From NCBI GenBank assembly GCA_964564625.1, contig CAZMBE010000004.1, positions 62,001 through 126,000 of the forward strand: a stretch of DNA of 64,000 nt, read 5' to 3'. This DNA comes from UBA2185 sp964564625 (GTDB taxonomy: Bacteria; Desulfobacterota; Syntrophia; Syntrophales; UBA2185). A model generated the notes under the pieces. That model made no database searches, had not been told where the DNA came from, and saw only the letters and a list, made by a program, of their open reading frames with translations. Positions 23,353 through 32,710 of this stretch are shown in pieces. The translations under genes were made by a program, and so were the position numbers. How positions within the stretch are numbered: the stretch's first letter is position 1; each line of letters starts with the position of its first letter.

Positions 23353-25065
23353 ATGCAAGATAATAAAAAGAAAAAATACTTTGTTGTTATTTTGTTATTA
23401 TGCCTGACGGGCTGTGCGATCACATCTGCGAACAGAAAAGACATAGATACTACTGCAGGCAAAGAAAGGCCTTCGTTTAACTCAATGTATCATTATTCTC
23501 TGGGTGTGCTGAATATTCTCGATGAAAATCTCGATGAAGCGATAAAGGAATATGAACAAGCCCTTATCTTTGATCCACAATCACCGCATTTATCATCTGA
23601 ACTTATATCTCTCTATATTGAAAAAGGTGACATAAAAAAAGCCATCATTCTTTCCGAGAAAACACTGATTGATAATCCTGGCAATATAAATGTCCGTCTC
23701 CTTTTAGCGGGACTTCACCTGAACATGAAAGAATATAACGATGCCATAAGAGAGTATATGAAAGTAACGGAATTGAATCCGAAAAATCCTGTTCCCTATC
23801 TCTACCTGGGCACTATCTACGCGGAAATCAGGAACTATGAAAAGGCCCTCGATACATTTACAAATTTGATAAGTATGCATCCCGATCATCTGATGGGTCA
23901 ATATTATCATGCCAAGGTATTAACCGAGATGAAACGTTATGATGAAGCGGAACAAGGCTTCAAAAAAACACTGGTGATAAAACCTGCGTTTGAACCTGCA
24001 GTGATCGATTTAGGAATTCTCTATGAAAAGAAAAAAAAGGCAGACCAAGCCATTGAAACATATAAAAGTTTTATTAAGCGCCACCCTACCGCAATGAATG
24101 TGAGGATAAAGCTGGGAGAAATCTTTCTCAGGGAAAACAAATCTCTCGACGCAGAAAGAGAATTTAAAGAAGTCCTGAATATAGATAACGGCAACAGAGA
24201 AGCGAGATTACATCTCGGTTTTCTTTACCTGGAAAAGAAACAGTATGAACAGGCTATTAATGAATTATCCATTTTACTACATGGGAATCCCAACGAGCAT
24301 AGAGCAAGATACTTACTTGCCTTGACATACCAAGAAAAGAAGTCTCACGGTCAGGCCATCGAAGAATTCAAGAAGATCCACGTACATACGGAACTTTATG
24401 AGAATGCTCAGATTCAAATCGGGATGATACTGAAAAAGCAGGGGAAGATTGATGATGCCATCGCAGTATTAAAAAATGCTATCAAAAATAACAACAAAAT
24501 ACCGGGGTTTTATGTGTATCTATCCTCTCTTCACGAGGAAAACAAAAAACTATCCGCAGCAGAGGAAATATTAAAAGAAGGACTTGCATTATCGCCGCAG
24601 AGCATTGAGCTTCATTATAGCCTTGGTGTCCTCTATGAAAAAACAAACCGTTTTCAGGAAAGTATACACGAAATGGAGGCAGTCTTGAAAATTGACCCGG
24701 ACAATGCAGAGGCTCTTAACTTCATAGGGTATACATATGCTGACAGGGGTGTACGACTTGATGAAGCTGAGAAAATGATCAACAAAGCCCTCGATCTGAA
24801 ACCAGGAAATGCATATATGATTGACAGCTTAGGTTGGGTGCATTTCCGACAAGGCAGAGTGGATATGGCCATCAAATACCTGAAAGAGGCTTTGGATGCC
24901 TTGCCGAACGATGCAACCATCGCCGAGCATTTAGGAGATGCCTACGCAAAGGCGGGCAGGATCAGCGAGGCGATAGAAATTTACAGAAGGGCATTGCAAT
25001 TGAGCCCTGGTAATAAGGATCTGCAAAAAAAGATTGATGGACTCCTCAAAGAAAAAAGGAACTGA
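23353..25065 (+). CDS. TPR-repeat lipoprotein
   Basis: The 570-residue product starts with a lipoprotein signal (lipobox LTGC at residues 18-21, so the mature protein starts at the Cys) and then carries roughly fifteen tetratricopeptide repeats, for example NPKNPVPYLYLGTIYAEIRN and DPDNAEALNFIGYTYADRG. Such proteins act as protein-binding scaffolds in the periplasm or on the outer membrane. The gene overlaps the next lipoprotein gene by one base (TGATG), so the two are co-translated and probably work together. No clear ribosome binding site precedes the ATG. Confidence 0.8.
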   Translation: MQDNKKKKYFVVILLLCLTGCAITSANRKDIDTTAGKERPSFNSMYHYSLGVLNILDENLDEAIKEYEQALIFDPQSPHLSSELISLYIEKGDIKKAIILSEKTLIDNPGNINVRLLLAGLHLNMKEYNDAIREYMKVTELNPKNPVPYLYLGTIYAEIRNYEKALDTFTNLISMHPDHLMGQYYHAKVLTEMKRYDEAEQGFKKTLVIKPAFEPAVIDLGILYEKKKKADQAIETYKSFIKRHPTAMNVRIKLGEIFLRENKSLDAEREFKEVLNIDNGNREARLHLGFLYLEKKQYEQAINELSILLHGNPNEHRARYLLALTYQEKKSHGQAIEEFKKIHVHTELYENAQIQIGMILKKQGKIDDAIAVLKNAIKNNNKIPGFYVYLSSLHEENKKLSAAEEILKEGLALSPQSIELHYSLGVLYEKTNRFQESIHEMEAVLKIDPDNAEALNFIGYTYADRGVRLDEAEKMINKALDLKPGNAYMIDSLGWVHFRQGRVDMAIKYLKEALDALPNDATIAEHLGDAYAKAGRISEAIEIYRRALQLSPGNKDLQKKIDGLLKEKRN

Positions 25066-25880
25066 TGCCGAAGCGACTATCCACTCTTTTTTTTATTCTT
25101 TCTCTCGTTTTTATATTCCCCGGATGTGCAACACTCAAGGGACCCACAGTCAATCATATTGATAAACGTACCTTCCTCCCTCCCCAGGAGATGCTGGAAA
25201 AGATTGACCGAAACCATCAGTCTCCTGGCGCGCTAAAGGCTATTGCTCATATTGAAGTGAACACTATTAAAGGCAGGTACCCTCTGAAAGCGGCGGTCAT
25301 GGTCAAGAGGCCCTCTTCGTTAAGATTAGAGGTATTGCCTCTCATAGGCCCGCCAGAACTGATCTTGTCCGTTCATCAAAATATCTTGAAGGTGTTTCTG
25401 CCACAGAAAGGAGAATTCTATATCGGGCAGGCTTTAGGAAAAAATTTAGGACATTTTTTCCCCTTCTCTATAGAGGGGCTTTTGATAGAAGACATAACCT
25501 CCCTCTTGTTCGGCGCACATCCTGAAATAAAAGAAAAATCTCTTACTCTGAAGGATTCACCTGAAGATGGTTTTTATCGTTTGGATATACTTTCTGAACA
25601 AAGAAAAATCCAGTCTCTCTTAATAGATAATGAAAATAGCAAACTTGTGAGAGTCAATCTGTTTGATAACGATAACAGCCTGCGATATAGTATAAAGTTT
25701 TTGGGGCATACCATGATAGAAAACTTTACTATCCCCGAGAAAATTACGTTCGCCTCCAGCGATGATGCGAATCCATACATCATTATCAGGTACTCGGATA
25801 CGCAGATAGCAACGGGAGCCGATGCAGGGTCATTTGATTTACAACCCCCTCTCAACGTTACCACAATCTATTTAGACTAA
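25065..25880 (+). CDS. LolB-like / DUF4292 family lipoprotein
   Basis: A 271-residue lipoprotein with signal and lipobox FPGC ending near residue 21. The rest fits the DUF4292/LolB-like fold: an opening ALKAIAHIEVNTIKGRYPLKA strand pair, VKRPSSLRLEVLPLIGPPE, and long alternating strands at the C-terminus (FTIPEKITFASSDDANPYIIIRY). Proteins of this fold bind lipids or lipoproteins, as LolB does at the outer membrane; whether this one replaces LolB is not known. It is coupled to the TPR lipoprotein upstream. Confidence 0.7.
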   Translation: MPKRLSTLFFILSLVFIFPGCATLKGPTVNHIDKRTFLPPQEMLEKIDRNHQSPGALKAIAHIEVNTIKGRYPLKAAVMVKRPSSLRLEVLPLIGPPELILSVHQNILKVFLPQKGEFYIGQALGKNLGHFFPFSIEGLLIEDITSLLFGAHPEIKEKSLTLKDSPEDGFYRLDILSEQRKIQSLLIDNENSKLVRVNLFDNDNSLRYSIKFLGHTMIENFTIPEKITFASSDDANPYIIIRYSDTQIATGADAGSFDLQPPLNVTTIYLD

Positions 25881-25980
25881 ACCATTTCTGATATCGTGAT
25901 AATTTCCCGAATTTCATTCTTACCAATTCAGCACCATTATGCTTACTATTTGCACAACCAAATTTCGCGAACGTTTCTCT

Positions 25981-26018
25981 AAAAAGTGGTGGCGCATGAA
26001 AAAGGATCGCCACTTTTT
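25981..26018 (+). terminator. Terminator after the lipoprotein pair
   Basis: AAAAAGTGG...GGCG and CGCCACTTTTTTT form a hairpin with a small bulge, ending in seven T on the plus strand, about 100 bases after the stop at 25880. Confidence 0.6.
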
Positions 26019-26075
26019 TTATCGAAATCGTCACACAAAATCACCATTCGCACTAAATGGTCCACGTATATGATA

Positions 26076-26112
26076 AAAAAGCCCCGTGAACGAAATGTTC
26101 CGGGGCTTTTTA
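26076..26112. terminator. Bidirectional terminator between convergent units
   Basis: A-run, GCCCCGTGAAC, a 5-base loop, GTTCCGGGGC and a T-run form a strong hairpin (one unpaired base) usable on both strands. It separates the plus-strand lipoprotein genes from cpoB, the last gene of the tol-pal operon on the minus strand. Confidence 0.85.
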
Positions 26113-26141
26113 TATCATCACAAACTTGCAAATAATTTCTT

Positions 26142-26942
26142 TTACTTGATTTCGACCAATTTCGCCCTTGCTATTCTCGCCTGGTTCGTGTTGGGATATT
26201 TTTTTATGATCTGTTGAAGAATGAGACGCGCGCTTGCTTTGTCACCAAGATTCAAAAAGGAAAGCCCCTGTTTCAGCAAGGCGTACGGAACCTTATTTCC
26301 CTTAGGAAAGTTTTTCACTACCTTTTCATATTCGAGGATTGCCTGTTCATATTTATTCTCAAAGTAATAGCTCTCCCCAACCCAAAATTGGGCATTATCG
26401 GAATATTCCGAATCGGGATACAGCTTCAGGAAGCTTTGAAACTCCGTCCTCGCCTTTTCATACTTTCCCTCTTTAAAAGCTTCGTATGCCGATGCATACG
26501 CTGATTCCTTGTCTATCTTTCCCTTCTGGCCATTTTTAGAGGATGCCTTTGTCTTTTCTCCCTCTGCGTGATTTTCTTTTTTACCGATGCCAAGAAAGTT
26601 TTCTATATAATTTATCTTAAATGACAGATTGTCCAGCTTTTCTTTATCCTGATTTGACCGCGCTGCGACGTCCTTCTTTAACCCATCAACAGCCCCTTTC
26701 TGACTCTGTATATTGTCCCTTATTTCCGTAATATCCGCTCGCGCTTCAGCCTGACTTTTTTGTGTAGCTGCGAGAGCTTCGTTCAGTTTATCAATATCCC
26801 TTCGAAGACTTGTGTTTTCTTCTTTCAACGCCAGAATTTTTCTGTCAAGTGCCCCCTGGGTACGACGCAGATCACCGCTGGTGGCACAGCCTACTGTGAA
26901 TAGGAAACACGCAAGTAATAGCAAGGGGATAATTTTTTTCAA
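26142..26942 (-). CDS. cpoB: Cell division coordinator CpoB (YbgF)
   Basis: CpoB is the periplasmic TPR protein of the Tol-Pal system that links outer-membrane constriction to peptidoglycan synthesis. The 266-residue product has an N-terminal signal with a lipobox-like VGC (Cys near residue 19), a trimerising coiled coil (about 28-110) and C-terminal TPRs beginning SAYASAYEAFKEGKYEKARTEFQ and YPDSEYSDNAQFWVGESYY, the YbgF signature. A lipid anchor differs from the soluble E. coli protein but is common in deltaproteobacteria. It is the last gene of the cluster, 30 bases after pal. Confidence 0.88.
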   Translation of the reverse strand: MKKIIPLLLLACFLFTVGCATSGDLRRTQGALDRKILALKEENTSLRRDIDKLNEALAATQKSQAEARADITEIRDNIQSQKGAVDGLKKDVAARSNQDKEKLDNLSFKINYIENFLGIGKKENHAEGEKTKASSKNGQKGKIDKESAYASAYEAFKEGKYEKARTEFQSFLKLYPDSEYSDNAQFWVGESYYFENKYEQAILEYEKVVKNFPKGNKVPYALLKQGLSFLNLGDKASARLILQQIIKKYPNTNQARIARAKLVEIK

Positions 26943-26972
26943 TTGTTACTTCTCCCGGTCATAACACCCGTG

Positions 26973-27530
26973 TTAAGGCGTGACGACAAAGTGATCTCTC
27001 CTGTTTTTTGCCCATGCTTCTTCATTCTGCCCCGGATCCAAGGGTTTTTCTTCACCGTAGCTTACGGTTTTCATCCTTTTCTCACTAATACCGAGTCCTT
27101 TGAGATACTTCATTGCCCCTTTTGCGCGTCTTTCGCCCAGGGCGAGGTTGTATTCCGATGTTCCCCTTTCATCACAGTGCCCTTCAATTGTTACATTCTT
27201 ATCCGCATTTTTGGCGAGATAATCTGCATGCTGTTTAAGGATTTCTCTTGCTTCCGGTTTGAGGTTGAATTTATCAAAATCAAAATTAATATCCTTGAAC
27301 ATTTCTGCCGGAGCAGCCTTCTCTCGTACTGCCCCCTCCTCTACTTTCGCCACTTCTTGCCTGGGAGATTCCTTCAGCACTTCTTTTGTGGTCTCAGCCA
27401 CTGCCGCTTTTTGTTCACCCGCAACCGGTTGTTCTTTAACTACCGACTTTTTTGCACACCCGGTCGTCATCATAATCGAAAAGCATAAAATCAATCCGAT
27501 GATACCTATTAATACAAAACTCTTTTTCAT
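26973..27530 (-). CDS. pal: Peptidoglycan-associated lipoprotein Pal
   Basis: Pal is the outer-membrane lipoprotein of the Tol-Pal complex that binds diaminopimelate in peptidoglycan and TolB. The 185-residue product has a lipobox (TTGC, Cys near residue 25), a Lys/Glu/Ala-rich linker and an OmpA-like C-terminal domain with VTIEGHCDERGTSEYNLALG and ERRAKGAMKYL, the diaminopimelate-binding signature. GGAGGAGGG precedes the ATG. It follows tolB after a 228-base gap. Confidence 0.95.
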   Translation of the reverse strand: MKKSFVLIGIIGLILCFSIMMTTGCAKKSVVKEQPVAGEQKAAVAETTKEVLKESPRQEVAKVEEGAVREKAAPAEMFKDINFDFDKFNLKPEAREILKQHADYLAKNADKNVTIEGHCDERGTSEYNLALGERRAKGAMKYLKGLGISEKRMKTVSYGEEKPLDPGQNEEAWAKNRRDHFVVTP

Positions 27531-27758
27531 CCTATACCCTCCTCCTTCAGTTGTTTAAAATTATTTGATGGGAATAATTACTGGTTTTCTAAACCCAAAC
27601 CCATGGAAAGTCAACTATAAAAATTAGAATCTTTATGGTTGCAACATAAATATAATTACTTAAAGTTCAGTCTACTCATCAGCATCGGTGTTCTTATCCT
27701 TTTCTTCAGTACACCATCCGATACAACTCACTCTCTGTTATCTACCTAATCGTTTAAG
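27531..27758. other. Gap between tolB and pal
   Basis: The 228 bases contain no supported gene. No strong hairpin with T run was found, so pal may be reached by read-through from tolB or have its own promoter; none could be chosen with confidence. Confidence 0.3.
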
Positions 27759-29090
27759 TCATTTTAAACGCGGAGACCAGGAAGTACTCATACATCCATT
27801 GATAGTTTCATACAATATTCTTAAGTTTGACCCATTCGCATTGATCACAGAGATTCTGCTTTTGCCGTGTCCCCTGGAACTAAAGACAAGGTATCTACCG
27901 TCCGGAGACCAGGACGGAGTTTCATGATCCGCATTATCGGCAGTATGTTTCACAACATTGCGGCCATCCTCATCGATGGAAAATATCTGGAAACGGCCAT
28001 TGGCCAAACCTTCGTACGCAATTCTGTTACCCTTTGGAGACCAGGAAGGGGAAGTATTATAATTTCCTTCATACGTGAGTCTTCTTATATTACTTCCATC
28101 AGTATCCATGATGTAAATTTGCGGGGATCCGGAACGGTTCGAAACAAAAGCTATTTTTTGATTATCTGGCGACCAGGAAGGGGAAATGTCGATAGCATAA
28201 CTATTGGTAAGACGTGTAATATTTCTGCTATTAATGTCCATCATGTAGAGGTTTTCGCTTCCATCCTTGCTCAGGGTAAGCAATAGCCTCTTGCTGTCCC
28301 GTGACCAGGAGCCGGCCAAGTTTATCCCTTCAAAATTTGCCATCTTTACCGCTGTGGCGGCATTCACGGCCTTTATATATAAATCAGGTTTCCCGTCCTT
28401 ATAGGAGGTAAATGAAATATATTTACCGTCCGGTGACCAGCGGGGTGATAAGGTAATGGCCTGATGCTTGGTTATTCTGGCGAGATCAGTGCCGTCGAAG
28501 TTAATCGTATAGATATCGGACCCTCGACCCTTCTTCAGGGCAAACGCGATTTTAGTATTAAATACTCCTTCATCCCCTGTCAGGGCATAGAGAATTTCAT
28601 TGGCAAACTTGCGCACCATCACGTTTTTATCTTCCATTTTTCCTGTGTATCGTTTTGCAGAAATGACATCTCCCTTGACAACATCAAATAGATAAAAATC
28701 CGTGATAAGTTCCCCACCCCTATCCTGAAATGTCCCCTTTACCAAGTAATCCGCGCCGATGACCGTCCAGTCAGCAAATCTGATGCTCCCTGGAGACACA
28801 CCTGTCTGTTTTGAATCTTCGAGAAATGCTTTTTTACTAATCACGTTAAAGAATCCCGTAATTTCTAAATATTTTCCCAGGGTATCGGAAAACCAGTTGG
28901 ACAGATCTCCATGAGAGCTGGCCCCGCTCATCTTTTTAAAATCTGTTATGGCAATGGGGAATTTGTGAAACGTGGGGGAATCTATATCTATATATACCTT
29001 GCCGTAGGCACAATATTCCTGAGAAACAATGAGCATCGCACATACTATGCATAAGAGTAATTTTAATGATCTCATTTTACAATACTTCAT
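27759..29090 (-). CDS. tolB: Tol-Pal system beta-propeller protein TolB
   Basis: TolB is the periplasmic partner that shuttles between Pal and TolA. The 443-residue product has a signal peptide (about 1-30), an N-terminal domain (IAITDFKKMSG ... ) and a six-bladed propeller with repeated SPSWSPDGRYLVFSS-type units: LSPRWSPDGKYISFTSY, ISPSWSPDNQKIAFVSNR, TSPSWSPKGNRIAYEG. AGGGGG lies about ten bases before the ATG. It sits between tolA and pal. Confidence 0.95.
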   Translation of the reverse strand: MKYCKMRSLKLLLCIVCAMLIVSQEYCAYGKVYIDIDSPTFHKFPIAITDFKKMSGASSHGDLSNWFSDTLGKYLEITGFFNVISKKAFLEDSKQTGVSPGSIRFADWTVIGADYLVKGTFQDRGGELITDFYLFDVVKGDVISAKRYTGKMEDKNVMVRKFANEILYALTGDEGVFNTKIAFALKKGRGSDIYTINFDGTDLARITKHQAITLSPRWSPDGKYISFTSYKDGKPDLYIKAVNAATAVKMANFEGINLAGSWSRDSKRLLLTLSKDGSENLYMMDINSRNITRLTNSYAIDISPSWSPDNQKIAFVSNRSGSPQIYIMDTDGSNIRRLTYEGNYNTSPSWSPKGNRIAYEGLANGRFQIFSIDEDGRNVVKHTADNADHETPSWSPDGRYLVFSSRGHGKSRISVINANGSNLRILYETINGCMSTSWSPRLK

Positions 29091-29126
29091 TATGACTAAC
29101 CCCCTATCACGCCCGAGGCAAGTGCG

Positions 29127-29816
29127 TTACCTAAGTTCCGCAGAATGAAACCTGATGCCCACTTCGATACTGCTGTCTCTCATCCATGCCGGCAAGGGAG
29201 GGAACGGGCTCGCCTTTTTGATAGCCTTCATGGCGGACTCATCAAAATATCTATTACCGGAATGTTTTTCAAAGCTCACATTTGTAACTGTACCATTTTT
29301 TAATATCCTTGTATGTATAATTGCTTCAATATTTCCCCTCGGTAAAATGCCCGGCGGGAGCGCCCATTGCCCTTTTATCCTGGACCAGATTAACGCATAA
29401 TACGCATTTATCTTCGCGCTGGATTCCTGCTCACCCGCCTGTCCCGATGTTGACGTCGAGGTATCCGTCCTTTTCCTAATATCTTCGATTGCTTTATCCA
29501 CACTGGTGATCTGCTGTTGTGGCCTATCTATTCTCCTTATGGGAACAGATGCTTCTGTGTGTTTCCTTAAAAAACGGTCGCTGGGAATAGTTTGTTGTAT
29601 TTCTTGTGCAATCGCTGATGTCGTTTTCTTTCCCTGAAATTCCATAGAAGAACTGACAAGAGATACTGTGTAGACAGGACCGAATGTCCATCTTGGAGAG
29701 GGGAGGAGGGGTAAAGAAAAAATGATCACCAGTACAAAGGCATGAAGCAACAGCGAAACATATATCATTTTATTGAGGCTGTTGTCATAATCCCGCGTCA
29801 TCCTGCGAAATGTCAT
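29127..29816 (-). CDS. tolA: Short TolA/TonB-type energy transducer
   Basis: The 229-residue product has one N-terminal membrane segment (about 18-38), a short polar middle of about 80 residues and a C-terminal TonB/TolA-like domain (INAYYALIWSRIKGQWALPPG ... YFDESAMKAIKKASPFPPLP). It would carry proton-motive force from TolQR across the periplasm to TolB-Pal. The long helical domain of enterobacterial TolA (about 421 residues in all) is missing. It overlaps tolR by four bases and GAGGA precedes the ATG. Confidence 0.85.
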   Translation of the reverse strand: MTFRRMTRDYDNSLNKMIYVSLLLHAFVLVIIFSLPLLPSPRWTFGPVYTVSLVSSSMEFQGKKTTSAIAQEIQQTIPSDRFLRKHTEASVPIRRIDRPQQQITSVDKAIEDIRKRTDTSTSTSGQAGEQESSAKINAYYALIWSRIKGQWALPPGILPRGNIEAIIHTRILKNGTVTNVSFEKHSGNRYFDESAMKAIKKASPFPPLPAWMRDSSIEVGIRFHSAELR

Positions 29817-30235
29817 CTTGATTCCTCTGGTGGTTCTGTGATCATTCCGAGCTTGTCAACACCGGCTTTTCTCACCGCAGACATCACTTCAACCACAAAC
29901 CCATAAGGAACATTCTTGTCAGCCCGCATGAAAATCTCTCTGTCTATCCTGTGCGCAAATATGCTTTCCAGCTTTGCACCAAGGTCGGCAATAGAAGTCT
30001 TATTCTTGTTAATGAATATCTCTTTCCCACCGTTAATAGTCAGAACAAGTTTTTCCTCAGTCACATCTATGCTTTTTGATTTAACACGAGGAAGGTTCAC
30101 ATCTATACCCATCTGAAGCATTGGGGCCGTCACCATGAAGATTATTAATAACACCAGAACGACATCGACAAGAGGGGTGACATTGATTTCAGCTAAAAGC
30201 CGACTTCCACTATTACGTTTTTTAACAGACCTCAT
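29813..30235 (-). CDS. tolR: Biopolymer transport protein TolR (ExbD family)
   Basis: TolR is the single-span subunit that with TolQ forms the proton channel. The 140-residue product has a membrane segment (about 18-40) with the key aspartate in VTPLVDVVLVLLIIFMV and a periplasmic domain with VPYGFVVEVMSAVRKAGVDK, as in ExbD/TolR. AGAGGG precedes the ATG. Nine bases separate it from tolQ. Confidence 0.95.
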   Translation of the reverse strand: MRSVKKRNSGSRLLAEINVTPLVDVVLVLLIIFMVTAPMLQMGIDVNLPRVKSKSIDVTEEKLVLTINGGKEIFINKNKTSIADLGAKLESIFAHRIDREIFMRADKNVPYGFVVEVMSAVRKAGVDKLGMITEPPEESR

Positions 30236-30243
30236 ACAACCCT

Positions 30244-30996
30244 CTATTTTTTTACATAGTAGCGTTCAATAATATTTAAGACTTCGGAAGCGAAGTTATC
30301 CATTTCCCCAGACATATCCTTGACCTTATTGAGGTAATAATTATAAAAAATGACAGCAGGAATGGCGGCGGCAAGGCCTGCTGCTGTAGCAATAAGTGCC
30401 TCTGAAATACCGGGTGCCACAACAGCGAGGGTTGCTGAACCCCGTGTACCGATACTCCTGAAAGTATCCATGATACCCCATACAGTTCCAAACAGACCGA
30501 TAAACGGTGAAGCACTTCCGGTGGTTGCCAGAAAACTAAGGGTGCTTTCAAGCTTTGTTGCTTCAGCGCTGCACGCCCTGTTTAAAGCCCTCTCGATATT
30601 ATCGATGCCTTTCATCTCAAAGGTCGGAAGCGCTGATTCATCGGTTTCTTTCACAGGGGTTGCCCCTCTAATAACCTTGGTAATCTTGACCAGTTCAGCA
30701 TAGCCTGCCTGAAATACTTCGGCAATATTCGAATGCTTATATTTTTTCGACTCGGGAAAAATATCAGAGAGTTTATTACTTTTCATATAGACGTCTAAAA
30801 AAAGATCATTTTCTTTCTTTACTTTTTTAATGCTCCTATATTTCATGAAAATAATGGCCCACGATACAACTGAAAAGATAAGAAGTAACAGTAAAACAAA
30901 CTGTACCATTACTCCTGCACTAAGGATCATGTTAAAAAGACTGCCATGGAACTGTCCTCCAAGGCTTGCGGCGGTAACAGACGAAATCTCTTTCAC
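30244..30996 (-). CDS. tolQ: Biopolymer transport protein TolQ (ExbB family)
   Basis: TolQ forms the pentameric proton-channel scaffold of the Tol machine. The 250-residue product has three membrane segments (near residues 25-48, 150-172 and 185-208) and the family motifs LESTLSFLATTGSASPFIGLFGTVWGI and GISEALIATAAGLAAAIPAV. It begins the tol-pal unit. GAGGAG lies near the start codon. A TTGACA motif lies upstream at 31056-31061. Confidence 0.95.
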   Translation of the reverse strand: MKEISSVTAASLGGQFHGSLFNMILSAGVMVQFVLLLLLIFSVVSWAIIFMKYRSIKKVKKENDLFLDVYMKSNKLSDIFPESKKYKHSNIAEVFQAGYAELVKITKVIRGATPVKETDESALPTFEMKGIDNIERALNRACSAEATKLESTLSFLATTGSASPFIGLFGTVWGIMDTFRSIGTRGSATLAVVAPGISEALIATAAGLAAAIPAVIFYNYYLNKVKDMSGEMDNFASEVLNIIERYYVKK

Positions 30997-31032
30997 TTCA
31001 TTTTCTCCTCAAGCAATTTTTTAACGGCACTA

Positions 31033-31061
31033 CCTGTAATGGAAAACAATATCTTTGTCAA
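31033..31061 (-). promoter_or_regulatory. Possible promoter of tolQ
   Basis: On the minus strand TTGACA (31061-31056) and TACAGG (31038-31033) are spaced by 17 bases, about 40 bases before the tolQ start. The -35 box is perfect; the -10 box is weak. Confidence 0.4.
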
Positions 31062-31157
31062 CAGATTTGGCCAATGTGCCCTTACGACAGGTTTTCCAAA
31101 ACTAATCAAGTTCCCGAGCGTCCTGTCCGACCCAAAATTAAAAAAACACAGCAGATA

Positions 31158-32081
31158 TCACCCACGCTCTGGAGTAAACGCAACAACGTCATCAATTACA
31201 GACGTGTTATTAAAAATCATCGCTAATCTATCCACACCAAGGGCAATACCCGCCGCTTCCGGCATATGAGCAATGTCGTGCAGAAAATAATCTGATAGAG
31301 GATACATCGGCTTATTCATGGAATACCGATATTGCTGTACCTTTTCTATCCTTACCTGATGTTCCTTCATATCCGTAAGTTCTGAACATGCATTTGCTAT
31401 TTCTATTCCTCCCATATACAGTTCGAATCGTTCGGCTATATCCGGCTCTCCTTCTTTAGCCTTTGCGAGGGTTGCCCCCGAAACAGGATAGTCATAGATA
31501 AAGGTAGGGTGCTCTATCCCTAAGTGAGGTTCGATATGGCTGACCATAATCTCATCGAACAAGTCTTCTTTTACCGCTTCATCCATTTGTATGGGTGCAA
31601 AGCAGGTAAAGGCGTCTCGGACCGATATCGTCTCCCATGGCTTCTTTACATTCAATGTCTTGTTCTGGTAATGAATCTCATTTCCGTACCCAAGATTATG
31701 GACAATTGAAATAATCAAATTCTCACATTCCTTCATTAACAGACGATAGTCCATACCATGGCAATACCACTCCAGCATTGTAAACTCAGGGAGGTGGAAC
31801 GCACCTCGTTCACCTGCACGGAAACACTTACAGATTTGGAATATTTTTGGATAGCCAGCAGCAAGAAGTCTCTTCATGTGGAGTTCCGGCGATGTATGCA
31901 AAAACAAATCACCACACGGGATGGCATCAATATGAGGCTCCGGAATTGGTGCCGTAATCATAGAAGGGGTTTCTACTTCCAAATAACCCTTGCTGATAAA
32001 GAAATCCCGTATGGCACAAATCATTCTGGCACGTATGTGTAATGCGGCCTGGTTTTTCGTCAGCCTCCAATTATCTCTCAT
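31158..32081 (-). CDS. epmA: EF-P (R)-beta-lysine ligase EpmA (GenX/PoxA/YjeA)
   Basis: EpmA is a truncated class II lysyl-tRNA synthetase that attaches beta-lysine to elongation factor P. The 307-residue product consists of the catalytic core only, without the anticodon-binding domain, with EVETPSMITAPIPEPHIDAI, TSPELHMKRLLAAGYPKIFQ, CFRAGERGAFHLPEFTMLEW and the C-terminal GIALGVDRLAM. The ATG at 32081 lies eight bases beyond the efp stop and gives the normal length; the frame is open to a TTG at 32132. It follows efp and epmB. Confidence 0.93.
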   Translation of the reverse strand: MRDNWRLTKNQAALHIRARMICAIRDFFISKGYLEVETPSMITAPIPEPHIDAIPCGDLFLHTSPELHMKRLLAAGYPKIFQICKCFRAGERGAFHLPEFTMLEWYCHGMDYRLLMKECENLIISIVHNLGYGNEIHYQNKTLNVKKPWETISVRDAFTCFAPIQMDEAVKEDLFDEIMVSHIEPHLGIEHPTFIYDYPVSGATLAKAKEGEPDIAERFELYMGGIEIANACSELTDMKEHQVRIEKVQQYRYSMNKPMYPLSDYFLHDIAHMPEAAGIALGVDRLAMIFNNTSVIDDVVAFTPERG

Positions 32082-32088
32082 GGGGAGC

Positions 32089-32652
32089 TTATCCCTTGAC
32101 CCTTGTAAGATATTCACCGCTGCGTGTATCAACTCTGATTTTTTCCCCCTCTTCGATAAAAGGAGGCACCTGAATCTGATAACCTGTCTGCAGGGTTACC
32201 GGCTTTGTTTTACCCGATACAGAATCTCCCTTGGCCCACGGCTCGGCTTTTACAACGATTAGGTCAACAAAATTTGGCGGTGTAACTCCCAGGGGCCTGT
32301 CTTCAAAAAAAAGGATTTCTACTTCCAGGTTGTCAATAAAAAAATTTTTTGCTTCCCCTACCTGTTCTTCGGTGAGAAATACCTGCTCATAACTTTCATT
32401 ATCCATAAAACAGTATTTTCCTTCTTCTTTGTAGAGGTATTGCATCTTTTTTTCCTGGAGGTCTGCGGGTTCGAAGGTATCCACGGAACGGAACGTCCGC
32501 TCAAACTGAGCTCCCGTGATCATATTACGCAGCTTAGACCGGTACAGCGCCTGTCCCTTTCCTGGTTTTACAAAGTTAAATTCCGTTATGATATACGGTT
32601 CATTGTCAATCTTGATCCTTAAGCCTTTCTTCAAATCACTTGCACTATACAT
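32089..32652 (-). CDS. efp: Elongation factor P
   Basis: EF-P relieves ribosome stalling at polyproline. The 187-residue product shows the three beta-barrel domains; the loop PGKGQAL places a lysine at residue 32 at the tip that E. coli modifies with beta-lysine (Lys34 there). The C-terminus has FIEEGEKIRVDTRSGEYLTRV, the EF-P signature region. The neighbours epmB and epmA match that modification route. Confidence 0.97.
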   Translation of the reverse strand: MYSASDLKKGLRIKIDNEPYIITEFNFVKPGKGQALYRSKLRNMITGAQFERTFRSVDTFEPADLQEKKMQYLYKEEGKYCFMDNESYEQVFLTEEQVGEAKNFFIDNLEVEILFFEDRPLGVTPPNFVDLIVVKAEPWAKGDSVSGKTKPVTLQTGYQIQVPPFIEEGEKIRVDTRSGEYLTRVKG

Positions 32653-32710
32653 GCTGCTTTCGTTCTCCTTTCATCCTGACAGATTCTCACGGTTCGTATC
32701 CCCGGGTTCC

